Source: Kiritimatiellales bacterium | Lineage (GTDB): Bacteria; Verrucomicrobiota; Kiritimatiellia; Kiritimatiellales; Tichowtungiaceae | Assembly: GCA_028692515.1 (NCBI GenBank) | Contig: JAQUXG010000118.1 | Span: 1-5,786 of the forward strand | Reading direction: 5' to 3' | DNA length: 5,786 nucleotides | In this document: positions 1 to 5,786 of the stretch, one piece after another | Position numbering within the stretch: the first letter of the stretch is position 1 | Layout of the letters: each line of letters begins with the position of its first letter | Notes under the pieces: generated by a model | What the model was told of the DNA's origin: nothing | Databases searched by the model: none | What the model saw: only the letters and a program-made list of their open reading frames with translations | Made by a program: the position numbers and the translations under genes

Positions 1-27
1 AGATCGGGTCCAAACATTGAAAAAAAT

Positions 28-1845
28 TTAGTCCTTGTCAGTCGTAGAACGTTTCATGCGCTTGCGTTCGTTGTCAGTAAGATAGCGCTTGCGCAGACGG
101 ACGTAGTGCGGCGTAACTTCGACCAGCTCGTCGTCTTTAATGTATTCGAGCGCTTCTTCCAGACTCTGTTTCTGTGCCGGTGCAAATTTCATGGCGCGGT
201 CGGAGCCGGAGGCGCGCATGTTGGTGAGCTGTTTGGCTTTCTGGACATTGACGAGCAGATCCTTATCGAGACAGTGCTCACCGACGATCATGCCTTCGTA
301 GCATTCTTCGCCCGGATCAATAAAGAAGATGCCGCGAAGTTGCAGTGCGTCGATGGCAAACGCTACGGACGCTCCGTTGCCCATACTGATCATTACCCCG
401 TTGTTCCGGTGGTTGATTTCGCCGGCGTACGGAGCGTAGTGCAGGAAGCGATGATTGATGACTCCCTCGCCCGCTGTGGCGGTCATCATTTTGCTGCGCA
501 GGCCGATGAGTCCGCGGGTGGGAATATGGAAGGTCATATTTTTACGAATGCCCAGCTGATCCATACGAACCATTTCGCCGCGCCGCTGGCCGATCAGTTC
601 GATCGCTTTACCGGCGTATTCGTCCGGGACATCCACAGTTAGAACTTCGATCGGCTCTTCTTTTTTGCCGTGGTTCATGTGGAAAATCACGCGCGGCTGC
701 GCAACGGTCAGCTCGAAGCCTTCGCGGCGCATGGTTTCGATAAGAATGGAAAGGTGGAGTACGCCGCGACCGCTGACGATGAAGGAATCGCCGCCGCTTT
801 CTTCAACGCGCAGCGCTACGTCGCGCTCGGTTTCTTTAAGTAGCCGTTCACGGATGTGGCGGCTGGTGACAAATTTTCCGTCTTTACCGAAGAACGGTGA
901 GTCGTTGACGCGAAAGGCCATGGAGAGGGTTGGTTCATCAAGCGCGATCATCGGCAGGGCTTCGGGGTGTTCCGCATGCGCAATGGTGTCGCCGATGTCG
1001 ATGTCCACGATGCCGGAAATGGCGCAGAGGTCGCCGCAGGGAATGCTGGTGGTTTTGACGCGGCCGAGGCCTTCGAAGGTTTGTAATTCTTTGAGTTGCA
1101 CGTTCCTCACGCTGCCATCGCGTTTGATGATGCAGGTCGGCGTTTTCAGATCGAGTGTGCCGCGATAGACGCGACCGATGCCGATACGGCCGACGTAGTC
1201 GTTATAGTCGAGAGTCGTGGCCTGCATCTGAACCGGACCTTCTTTGATGGGCGGGCCGGGAATGTGCTCAATGATGGCGTCCATCAGCGGTTTAATGGAG
1301 TCTTTCGGATCGTTCAGGTTTTTAACAGCCCAGCCGTCGCGGCCGCTGGCGTAGAGCATCGGGAAGTCGAGCTGTTCATCAGTGGCTTCGAGCTCAACGA
1401 AAAGATCGAACACCATGTCATGCACCGCGTCGCAACGGGCATCGGGTTTGTCGGCCTTGTTCACGATGACTACGGGCTTGAGGTTGAGTTCAAGTGCCTT
1501 GTCCAAAACGAAACGGGTTTGCGGCATCGGGCCTTCGGCGGCATCAACCAGTAGAAGCACCCCGTCGGCGAGGTTGAGTACGCGCTCGACCTGTCCGCCG
1601 AAGTCGCTATGACCGGGGGTGTCGATGACGTTAATTTTCACACCGTTGTAAACAATGCTGATATTCTTGGAGAGAATCGTGATACCGCGCTCGCGCTCAA
1701 GGTCGTTGCTGTCGAGCATACAGGTTTGGAACGCCTCGTTATCGCGCATAATATGCGCCTGTTTAATGATCTGGTCGACCAATGTGGTTTTACCGTGGTC
1801 GACGTGCGCGATGATCGCGACATTGCGAATTTTTTCGTTTCTCAT
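28..1845 (-). CDS. typA: Translational GTPase TypA/BipA
   Basis: Ribosome-binding GTPase of the EF-G/LepA superfamily, known in the family to affect 50S assembly, stress and cold adaptation. The 605 residues match the usual length (E. coli about 607). The G domain shows G1 AHVDHGKT (13-20), G2 RERGITI (51-57), G3 DTPGH (75-79) and G4 NKAD (129-132). A beta-barrel domain follows (about 205-300), then EF-G-like domains III and V; PTRGLIG lies at 442-448. The TypA-specific C-terminal domain carries QLTNMRASGSD (539-549) and DDELVEVTPHYVRLRKR (571-587), which separates it from LepA and EF-G. I chose the ATG at 1845 because GGAG lies 5 nt upstream and the residues before MRNEKIRN are not family-like. 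An open extension to 1881 lacks a good ribosome binding site. It lies 101 bp downstream of msrA on the same strand. Only a short T-run without a clear hairpin follows the stop at the window edge. No key residue is missing. Confidence 0.97.
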   Translation of the reverse strand: MRNEKIRNVAIIAHVDHGKTTLVDQIIKQAHIMRDNEAFQTCMLDSNDLERERGITILSKNISIVYNGVKINVIDTPGHSDFGGQVERVLNLADGVLLLVDAAEGPMPQTRFVLDKALELNLKPVVIVNKADKPDARCDAVHDMVFDLFVELEATDEQLDFPMLYASGRDGWAVKNLNDPKDSIKPLMDAIIEHIPGPPIKEGPVQMQATTLDYNDYVGRIGIGRVYRGTLDLKTPTCIIKRDGSVRNVQLKELQTFEGLGRVKTTSIPCGDLCAISGIVDIDIGDTIAHAEHPEALPMIALDEPTLSMAFRVNDSPFFGKDGKFVTSRHIRERLLKETERDVALRVEESGGDSFIVSGRGVLHLSILIETMRREGFELTVAQPRVIFHMNHGKKEEPIEVLTVDVPDEYAGKAIELIGQRRGEMVRMDQLGIRKNMTFHIPTRGLIGLRSKMMTATAGEGVINHRFLHYAPYAGEINHRNNGVMISMGNGASVAFAIDALQLRGIFFIDPGEECYEGMIVGEHCLDKDLLVNVQKAKQLTNMRASGSDRAMKFAPAQKQSLEEALEYIKDDELVEVTPHYVRLRKRYLTDNERKRMKRSTTDKD

Positions 1846-1870
1846 AACTTCTCCGGACATAAGGGCGGAG

Positions 1871-1898
1871 AATCTACGCACCTGTCGGGAAAAAGCAA
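1871..1898 (-). promoter_or_regulatory. Candidate sigma-70-type promoter for typA
   Basis: Read on the minus strand, TTGCTT (1898-1893) is followed after 16 bp by TAGATT (1876-1871), about 25 bp before the typA start codon. Each box matches the consensus only partially. The position is right for a separate typA promoter in the 101-bp gap after msrA, and I see no hairpin terminator in that gap, so typA could also be reached by read-through from the redox operon. This is inference from motif similarity only. Confidence 0.28.
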
Positions 1899-1946
1899 TC
1901 TTTCGGGCGTTATTTCTGCGCGGCCTAGATTATGGAAGGGTGTGCG

Positions 1947-2495
1947 TTAAAAAATGTGGCAGGCGGGGCCTCCGTTCTTTTCGAAGTAACGCTGGTGGTA
2001 TTCCTCGGCACGGTAGAACGATCCGGCAGGCACAATCTGCGTGGCAATCGGCTTCTTATATTTGCCGCTTGTATCGAGCGCGTCTTTGACCTCTTCGGCG
2101 ATGGCCCGCTGCTCGGGTGAATGATAAAAGATGGCGGAGCGGTACTGTGTGCCGAAATCCGGCCCCTGCCGGTTGACCTGTATCGGGTCGTGCATCTTAA
2201 AAAAGAACTCCGCCAGCGTCCGGTACGAAACCTTGGCTGGATCAAAGGTTATTTCAAGCGCTTCGGCATGACCCGTCTGGCCGGCACAAACCTCTTTATA
2301 GGTCGGATTGGCCGTTTTTCCGCCGGTATAACCGACTTGAGCATCAATCACGCCGTCGATTTCACGAAACGCGGATTCAACGCCCCAGAAGCATCCGGCG
2401 GCAAAGGTTGCAGTTTCCGTTTTCACAACGCCCTCCTCTGCCGGAGAACATCCGGCGATTGCCACAATTAATAGACTGTAGAGTAATCTTTTCAT
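1947..2495 (-). CDS. msrA: Peptide-methionine (S)-S-oxide reductase MsrA, predicted lipoprotein
   Basis: Reduces the S-epimer of methionine sulfoxide in proteins and so repairs oxidised proteins. The MsrA signature AGCFWGVE is at 33-40, with C35 as the catalytic cysteine. QVGYTGG (53-59), the GHAEA motif (75-79) and [14 protein letters not shown] (111-124) are also family hallmarks. C179, near the C-terminus, is placed like a resolving cysteine; C70 is another thiol. The first 16 residues ([16 protein letters not shown]) form a basic, hydrophobic signal with lipobox IAGC, so C16 is probably lipidated and the enzyme membrane-anchored outside the cytoplasm. The start is fixed because an in-frame TAA lies three codons upstream. 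No good Shine-Dalgarno precedes it, and the upstream peroxidase gene stops only 14 bp away, so translation probably depends on coupling. It is the third gene of the tpx-gpx-msrA operon. Length (182) is normal for single-domain MsrA; no MsrB domain is fused. Confidence 0.95.
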   Translation of the reverse strand: MKRLLYSLLIVAIAGCSPAEEGVVKTETATFAAGCFWGVESAFREIDGVIDAQVGYTGGKTANPTYKEVCAGQTGHAEALEITFDPAKVSYRTLAEFFFKMHDPIQVNRQGPDFGTQYRSAIFYHSPEQRAIAEEVKDALDTSGKYKKPIATQIVPAGSFYRAEEYHQRYFEKNGGPACHIF

Positions 2496-2509
2496 GTCAG
2501 ATTAGACGG

Positions 2510-3058
2510 TTATTGGCCGGATGAGTTCAATGCCGATTTAATTGCGGCGGTTAATTCTTCCGAATCCGGGGTGGTGCGGCTGCCGAAGCGGGCAATCAGT
2601 TTCCCGTCCCGGCCGATCAGAAATTTATTAAAGTTCCATGAAACGGCGGCCCCGTTCGGATCGGATGTCAGCCAGACGTACAGCGGATGCATGTCGCCGC
2701 CCTTGACAGAGATTTTTCCAAACATTGGAAACGTGACGTGGAATCGCGCAGTGCAGAACTGCTGAATCTCTTCGTTGGTGCCGGGCTCCTGCCCCATAAA
2801 GTTGTTGGCCGGGAAACCCAGCACGACCAGCCCCCGGTCTTTATATTTTTCGTACAGTTCCTGCAGTCCGGCGTACTGTGGAGTAAATCCGCACTTGCTG
2901 GCAGTATTTACGATCAGAAGAACCTGTCCTTTATAGTCGGACAGGTTTTTCGAAGTTCCGCCAATCGTATTCACGGTGAACTCATAGACTGAGTTCGCCG
3001 CACCCACCGGGCTGGCGGACAGGAAAAGGCCTGCGACCGCCGATAAGAACGGCTTCAC
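2510..3058 (-). CDS. gpx: Secreted Cys-type glutathione peroxidase (probably thioredoxin-dependent)
   Basis: Glutathione peroxidase family hydroperoxide reductase. The peroxidatic site is NTASKCGFTPQY (51-62) with C56, encoded by TGC and therefore not selenocysteine. The catalytic tetrad is complete: C56, Q90 (in NNFMGQEPGTNEE), and W141 and N142 (in WNFNKFLIG). C102 in FCTARF corresponds to the resolving cysteine of the non-selenium, thioredoxin-dependent members, so glutathione is probably not the physiological reductant; this is inference. Residues 1-20, ending SPVGA, look like a Sec signal peptide with cleavage after A20, giving a periplasmic enzyme. Start codon is GTG, supported by TAAGGAG 5 nt upstream. 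Length 182 fits a standard 160-residue enzyme plus signal. It starts 9 bp after tpx and ends 14 bp before msrA, so it is the middle gene of the redox operon. Confidence 0.94.
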   Translation of the reverse strand: MKPFLSAVAGLFLSASPVGAANSVYEFTVNTIGGTSKNLSDYKGQVLLIVNTASKCGFTPQYAGLQELYEKYKDRGLVVLGFPANNFMGQEPGTNEEIQQFCTARFHVTFPMFGKISVKGGDMHPLYVWLTSDPNGAAVSWNFNKFLIGRDGKLIARFGSRTTPDSEELTAAIKSALNSSGQ

Positions 3059-3063
3059 AGGAT

Positions 3064-3070
3064 CTCCTTA
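3064..3070 (-). promoter_or_regulatory. gpx ribosome binding site overlapping the tpx stop codon
   Basis: The minus strand reads TAAGGAG, in which TAA is the tpx stop codon and AAGGAG is a strong Shine-Dalgarno, 5 nt before the GTG start of gpx. A ribosome terminating on tpx is therefore sitting directly on the gpx initiation site. The arrangement supports the GTG start and suggests translational coupling. Confidence 0.85.
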
Positions 3071-3565
3071 TTTCAACGCGTCAAGCGTGGCGTCATAATC
3101 CGGCTCTTGAGCGATTTCCGGAATCTGTTCGGTGTAAATCACTTTTCCGGCTTCGTCGAGGACAACAACGGCGCGCGAAAACAGTCCGACAAGCGGACCC
3201 TCGGCGATGATTACGCCGTAGTGATCGCCGAATACGGAACGGAAGGCGGATGCTGTGACCACATTTTGTATTCCTTCAGCACCGCAGAAACGGGCCTGAG
3301 CAAACGGCAGATCCATGGAAACGCAAAGAACGACCGTATTTTTCAATGCCGCGGCCTTTTCGTTGAACTGACGTACGGATGTGGCGCAAACACCGGTGTC
3401 GATGCTAGGGAAAATATTCAGTACGAGTCTCTTTCCTTTATAGTCAGCAAGCGTAGTTTCTGAGAGATCCTGTTTCACCAAAGTGAAATCCGGTGCGAAG
3501 CTGCCTTTGGCAGGCAGTTCGCCGATTGTGCTGATGGGGGTTCCCTTAAACGTGATCTGAGCCAT
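3068..3565 (-). CDS. tpx: Thiol peroxidase Tpx (2-Cys peroxiredoxin)
   Basis: Thioredoxin-dependent peroxidase of the atypical 2-Cys Tpx type, reducing hydrogen peroxide and especially alkyl hydroperoxides in the cytosol. At 165 residues it matches E. coli Tpx (168). [18 protein letters not shown] (52-69) holds the peroxidatic C60, and C94 in ARFCGAEG is the resolving cysteine; spacing matches E. coli C61 and C95. C81 corresponds to the third, non-essential family cysteine. The C-terminal block [22 protein letters not shown] (positions 116-137) and [11 protein letters not shown] (149-159) are typical. There is no signal peptide. Start at MAQITFKG is supported by AAAGGAG 6 nt upstream; the frame stays open to 3874 opposite der, but that extension is not Tpx-like. 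It is the first gene of the tpx-gpx-msrA operon and divergent from der. Confidence 0.97.
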   Translation of the reverse strand: MAQITFKGTPISTIGELPAKGSFAPDFTLVKQDLSETTLADYKGKRLVLNIFPSIDTGVCATSVRQFNEKAAALKNTVVLCVSMDLPFAQARFCGAEGIQNVVTASAFRSVFGDHYGVIIAEGPLVGLFSRAVVVLDEAGKVIYTEQIPEIAQEPDYDATLDALK

Positions 3566-3671
3566 AGAGTTCTCCTTTGTTGAGATCGTGTACGGATATG
3601 GATTTATACGAAGAGGGTTGCTTTTGCAAGCCGCAACCCGTTCAATGTGCGCTTTATTAAAGGATTTTGAC
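3566..3671. promoter_or_regulatory. Divergent promoter region between tpx and der
   Basis: This 106-bp gap must hold the start signals of both genes. For tpx, minus strand, a TATAAA hexamer (3608-3603) lies 15-16 bp after TTGCAA or the overlapping CTTGCA (3629-3624 or 3630-3625). For der, plus strand, TTGAGA (3580-3585), a 5/6 match to the -35 consensus, lies 17 bp before TTTATA (3603-3608), so the two promoters may share one AT-rich core back to back. The der ribosome binding site AAAGGA is at 3659-3664, 7 nt before its ATG. I see no OxyR-type or PerR-type box. Assignment rests on motif matching alone. Confidence 0.45.
3615..3639. promoter_or_regulatory. Operator-like inverted repeat GGGTTGC-N11-GCAACCC
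   Basis: Perfect 7-bp arms at 3615-3621 and 3633-3639 surround an 11-bp spacer. A second GCAA (3626-3629) inside the spacer can also pair with TTGC (3618-3621) across a TTTT loop. The dyad covers the candidate -35 and spacer of the tpx promoter and lies upstream of der. The size and spacing fit a dimeric repressor or activator site controlling tpx. It has no U-tract and so does not look like a terminator. The regulator is unknown. Confidence 0.4.
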
Positions 3672-5054
3672 ATGAGTGCTATTGAACCACAAAGAACCAT
3701 TGCGATCGTAGGCCGTCCAAATATTGGAAAATCGGCGCTTTTTAACCGGATTGTCGGCCGGCGCGTTTCGATCGTGCACGAAGAGTGCGGCGTAACCCGC
3801 GACCGCGTAATGTGTGAGGCCGAATGGAACGAACAGTATTTTGATCTGATCGATACCGGCGGACTGGGCACCATGGATTCCGGATCGGCTCACGATATCA
3901 TCGTCGACAGTACCAACAAACAGGTCGCCGTCGCCATTGAAGATGCCGCCGCTATCCTTTTTGTCGTCGATATTACGTCTGGCATTGTTCCAATGGACAA
4001 AGAAGTCGCCCGCCTGCTGCATCGCGCCGACCGCCCGGTCTTTATTTTGGCTAACAAGGCCGACACCTCTGCCCGCGACGAACAGGCACTCGAATTCGCC
4101 CAGCTCGGCTTTCCCGTTTTCCCGGTTTCCGCACTCCATAATCGCGGAATCGACGACGTGTTGCGCGCCGCGCTGGCGAAACTTCCTCCGGCTCTTCCAA
4201 GAGAAAAGCGCACCCCGCTCCGCGTCGCAATTGTCGGTCGTCCGAATTCTGGCAAATCCTCTTATATCAACAGGTTACTAAACAGTGAACGTGTAATCGT
4301 TTCCGATATTCCCGGCACGACACGCGACAGTATTGAAATTCCTTTTGCCATTGGTGCCGGTCCGCATGCCCGGCACTATATTCTCATCGACACCGCCGGT
4401 ATTAACCGGCGCAACCGCAAGTCCGGCGCGATTGAGCACTACAGCAATATGCGAGCCGAAGAAAGCATCGACAACGCGGATATCGTGATCGTTCTGATGG
4501 ATGCGACCGAGGGCCCTAAACTTCAGGACAAAAAACTGGCGGCCAAAATTATTGAGGCCAAAAAAGGCTGTATTCTGGCCATTAACAAGTGGGACATTGC
4601 CGAAGAAGCCGACGTCACGCAGACCAAATATGAACCGGCCCTGCGCAAAGAGATGCAGTTCCTCGACTTCGCTCCCCTGCTCTTTCTCTCCGCCAAATCA
4701 GGGTACAATATTCGCAAGAGTGTCGATCTGATCGACTACATTTCCGACCAGGTACAGATCAAGCTCAGCACCGGCGTGCTCAACCGGATTCTACAGGACG
4801 CTGTGCAGAAAAATCCTCCGCCCAGCGTCAACGGACGGCCGCTTAAAATCTATTACGCCACGCAGGCTGGCGTAAAGCCGGTTCGAGTCAAACTATTCGT
4901 CAACAATACGTTACGCGCCACATCCGGCTACAAGCGCTATCTCGATCACCAGATCCGCGCCGCCTTCGGACTCGAAGGCGCACCGCTCGAACTCAAATTT
5001 GTTCCCCGCCCCCGCCCCGATCTGGAAGAGAAAAAAAAGAAACACCGCGACTGA
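3672..5054 (+). CDS. der: Ribosome assembly GTPase Der (EngA)
   Basis: Essential tandem-GTPase that acts in 50S subunit maturation. The 460-residue protein has two G domains and a C-terminal KH-like domain. Domain 1: GRPNIGKS (14-21), VTRDR (41-45), DTGG (61-64), NKAD (128-131), SAL (153-155). Domain 2: GRPNSGKSS (189-197), PGTTRDS (214-220), DTAG (240-243), NKWD (305-308), SAK (340-342). The KH-like domain spans about 355-445, and the protein ends in a basic KKKKHRD tail. The ATG at 3672 is chosen because AAAGGA lies 7 nt upstream and the protein aligns from MSAIEPQRT; the frame is open back to 3588, but that stretch overlaps the intergenic region. Slight oddities: domain 1 has Glu-Glu-Cys-Gly before VTRDR instead of Pro-Gly or Pro-Gly-like residues, and both P-loops vary at the usual Val (Ile and Ser). 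All nucleotide-binding motifs are intact. It is divergent from tpx. Confidence 0.97.
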   Translation: MSAIEPQRTIAIVGRPNIGKSALFNRIVGRRVSIVHEECGVTRDRVMCEAEWNEQYFDLIDTGGLGTMDSGSAHDIIVDSTNKQVAVAIEDAAAILFVVDITSGIVPMDKEVARLLHRADRPVFILANKADTSARDEQALEFAQLGFPVFPVSALHNRGIDDVLRAALAKLPPALPREKRTPLRVAIVGRPNSGKSSYINRLLNSERVIVSDIPGTTRDSIEIPFAIGAGPHARHYILIDTAGINRRNRKSGAIEHYSNMRAEESIDNADIVIVLMDATEGPKLQDKKLAAKIIEAKKGCILAINKWDIAEEADVTQTKYEPALRKEMQFLDFAPLLFLSAKSGYNIRKSVDLIDYISDQVQIKLSTGVLNRILQDAVQKNPPPSVNGRPLKIYYATQAGVKPVRVKLFVNNTLRATSGYKRYLDHQIRAAFGLEGAPLELKFVPRPRPDLEEKKKKHRD

Positions 5055-5069
5055 TTCTTTGTGCGGTGT
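5031..5069 (-). terminator. Intrinsic terminator for the minus-strand membrane protein gene, inside the der 3' end
   Basis: ACACCGC (5042-5048) and GCGGTGT (5063-5069) are perfect 7-bp inverted arms with a 14-nt loop that spans the der stop codon. Read on the minus strand the stem is followed directly by TTTC and then eight T (5041-5031), the form of a Rho-independent terminator. Read on the plus strand no U-tract follows, so it should not stop der transcripts efficiently. It lies about 80 bp past the stop of the gene at 5148-5585. The U-tract is supplied by the Lys codons at the end of der. The loop is longer than usual, which lowers confidence. Confidence 0.62.
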
Positions 5070-5147
5070 AACACGAAAATGCGACGTGCCGCGATGATCT
5101 GCGACGACATACCTATTGTTCTGAATATTCGGTATACCCGCGTTGTT
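5055..5147. other. Convergent intergenic gap with two abutting palindromes
   Basis: The 93 bp between der and the converging membrane protein gene contain no ORF I can support. Two perfect 8-bp palindromes lie side by side, GAATATTC (5123-5130) and GGTATACC (5131-5138). GGTAT in the second can also pair with ATACC at 5110-5114. No T-run follows, so I see no plus-strand intrinsic terminator for der here. Confidence 0.3.
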
Positions 5148-5585
5148 TCAGAGCGGTGCCGTCACTAGATTTGACAGCCCCCGGGCCGCCTGAAATCCGC
5201 CCATCATAAAAAATGTGAGACACGCCATTTCGACCAGTACAGCGCTTCCGGTCAGGCCGTGTGCAATGGCCCCCAACGCTCTGCTCCGCGGCGGTTTATC
5301 TTCGCAACCGAGCCGCAGATAAAAAGATGCATGTGAAATAAATGATAATGCATAGGCAAGTAAGCTACACATAATGCTGTAAATAAACAGACTGATTGCG
5401 CTTTGAAAATCCGGAAGCGCACTCCGGACAAGCGGTGCAAGTTTTTCACTCCCTAAAAGGACTCCGAGAAGAGCTAGAAAGCTGACCGCCGAGCCACAGC
5501 TGACAACCAGCAAAGCCTGCAGGGCGTCGTGCCCGGTTTTTGCGAAGACATCAAGATATTCACGTTGGGTAATTTTATCACTCAT
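5148..5585 (-). CDS. Small multi-pass membrane protein of unknown function
   Basis: I do not recognise this gene. The 145-residue product starts at MSDKITQ, with AAAAGGAG 7 nt upstream; the frame stays open to a TTG at 5666, but that start has no comparable ribosome binding site. The N-terminal 20 residues (acidic and polar, EYLDVFAKTGHDALQ) look like a cytoplasmic amphipathic helix. Hydrophobic segments lie at about 21-45, 62-92 and 104-134, so three membrane spans, or four if the long second or third is split. Between the second and third spans a charged loop carries CEDKPPRSR (94-102). No enzymatic motif, signal peptide or metal site is visible; cysteines at 30, 73, 94 and 122 are scattered. 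The layout loosely recalls small hypothetical membrane proteins found in many genomes. It converges on der and ends in a minus-strand terminator, so it appears to be its own short transcription unit. Confidence 0.75.
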   Translation of the reverse strand: MSDKITQREYLDVFAKTGHDALQALLVVSCGSAVSFLALLGVLLGSEKLAPLVRSALPDFQSAISLFIYSIMCSLLAYALSFISHASFYLRLGCEDKPPRSRALGAIAHGLTGSAVLVEMACLTFFMMGGFQAARGLSNLVTAPL

Positions 5586-5662
5586 TTTGCATCTCCTTTT
5601 TGGATTCAAAGGCACTTTTGTCAGGACGGCATCGTCACCAACCCTGAGGGAAGCATAATGAC

Positions 5663-5681
5663 TCAAAAAGTTTCAAAAAGT
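5663..5681. repeat. Tandem 9-bp direct repeat with 10-bp period
   Basis: TCAAAAAGT occurs at 5663-5671 and again at 5673-5681, so the copies are in phase on one helical face. They lie 78-96 bp upstream of the membrane protein start codon, flanked on both sides by CTGAGG (5644-5649 and 5687-5692). Position and periodicity fit a tandem binding site for a response-regulator-like activator. No convincing -10/-35 pair with normal spacing was found, although TATGCT (5657-5652, minus strand) is a possible -10. Chance in an A-rich stretch is not excluded. Confidence 0.35.
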
Positions 5682-5706
5682 AAACTCTGAGGTTTGTAAT
5701 TGAACA

Positions 5707-5756
5707 ACAGGATGCCTTGGCTGGGCGCGCCCCGCTCGTCCACCGCAAAATCCTGT
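5707..5756. repeat. Inverted repeat enclosing a GC-rich block at the window edge
   Basis: ACAGGAT (5707-5713) and ATCCTGT (5750-5756) are perfect 7-bp arms around 36 nt that contain the 10-bp palindrome GGGCGCGCCC (5723-5732). The block is clearly GC-richer than the AT-rich sequence just to its left. All six frames are open from about 5706 to the edge, so the sequence cannot be assigned to a coding strand from the window. It could be an intergenic repeat unit or the end of a gene continuing beyond 5786. Confidence 0.3.
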
Positions 5757-5786
5757 CGATCCGATTTTCCCGTCTGGAACTTTCTA

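Noticed and set aside
1..27. Terminator after typA
   Set aside because: The minus strand has seven T after the stop codon, but I could not find a stable stem immediately before them and the window ends too soon.
106..642. Plus-strand open frame of 178 codons opposite typA
   Set aside because: It is antisense to the conserved TypA C-terminal half, has no family resemblance and no ribosome binding site; the same applies to the other plus-strand frames within 28-1845.
2889..2895. Possible selenocysteine in the glutathione peroxidase active site
   Set aside because: The catalytic codon is TGC, not TGA, so the enzyme is a cysteine form.
3588..3671. N-terminal extension of Der by 28 residues
   Set aside because: The open frame crosses the promoter region and dyad; the ATG at 3672 has AAAGGA at good spacing and matches where Der normally begins.
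3566..3874. N-terminal extension of Tpx by about 103 residues
   Set aside because: It would run opposite the der start and intergenic region, is low-complexity in character, and the internal ATG at 3565 has a strong ribosome binding site and gives the exact family length.
3657..4139. Minus-strand open frame of 160 codons opposite der
   Set aside because: It is a shadow of the conserved first GTPase domain of Der and has no recognisable features.
5031..5038. Programmed slippage at the run of eight A near the der stop
   Set aside because: The run is only seven codons from the normal stop and the protein is complete; a terminator U-tract on the other strand explains it better.
5123..5138. Two abutting 8-bp palindromes as a regulator or recombination site
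   Set aside because: They lie in a convergent gap downstream of both genes, and such short palindromes can easily occur by chance.

Overview
The window is ordinary-looking bacterial chromosome: about 5.8 kb, moderate GC, densely coding, Shine-Dalgarno-led genes, no RNA genes, insertion sequences or CRISPR. Five genes are firmly identified and one is an unassigned membrane protein. The lineage cannot be fixed from five housekeeping-type genes. The first GTPase domain of Der, with Glu-Glu-Cys-Gly before the VTRDR motif where proteobacterial Der has Pro-Gly/Leu, loosely recalls Der from the Planctomycetes-Verrucomicrobia-Chlamydiae group (Kiritimatiellota or Verrucomicrobia). That placement is an inference from memory, not a search result.

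Layout. Positions 28-3565 hold four genes, all on the minus strand. In transcription order they are tpx (cytosolic thiol peroxidase), a secreted Cys-type glutathione peroxidase, msrA (a predicted lipoprotein methionine sulfoxide reductase) and typA/bipA (ribosome-associated GTPase). The first three are separated by only 9 and 14 bp and form an evident antioxidant operon. typA follows after 101 bp and may have its own promoter. A 106-bp divergent intergenic region (3566-3671) separates tpx from der on the plus strand. It contains a 25-bp perfect-armed dyad that sits inside the candidate tpx promoter. der (3672-5054) encodes the double-GTPase ribosome assembly factor. A small multi-pass membrane protein (5148-5585, minus) converges on der. 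A strong-looking intrinsic terminator for that minus-strand gene is embedded in the last codons of der. The right edge (5586-5786) contains a tandem 9-bp repeat with 10-bp periodicity and a GC-rich block bounded by an inverted repeat, with no confidently assignable gene.

How the genes work together. Tpx removes hydroperoxides in the cytosol. The exported glutathione peroxidase and the lipoprotein MsrA would remove peroxides and repair oxidised methionines outside the inner membrane. The three-gene operon is therefore an oxidative-stress defence and repair unit split over two compartments. TypA and Der are both translational GTPases acting on ribosome assembly or stress adaptation. Their placement around the operon may be incidental. 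I see no convincing evidence of a wholly new system; the most useful leads are the operator-like dyad, the compartment split of the redox operon, the terminator hidden in der, and the unexplained right edge.
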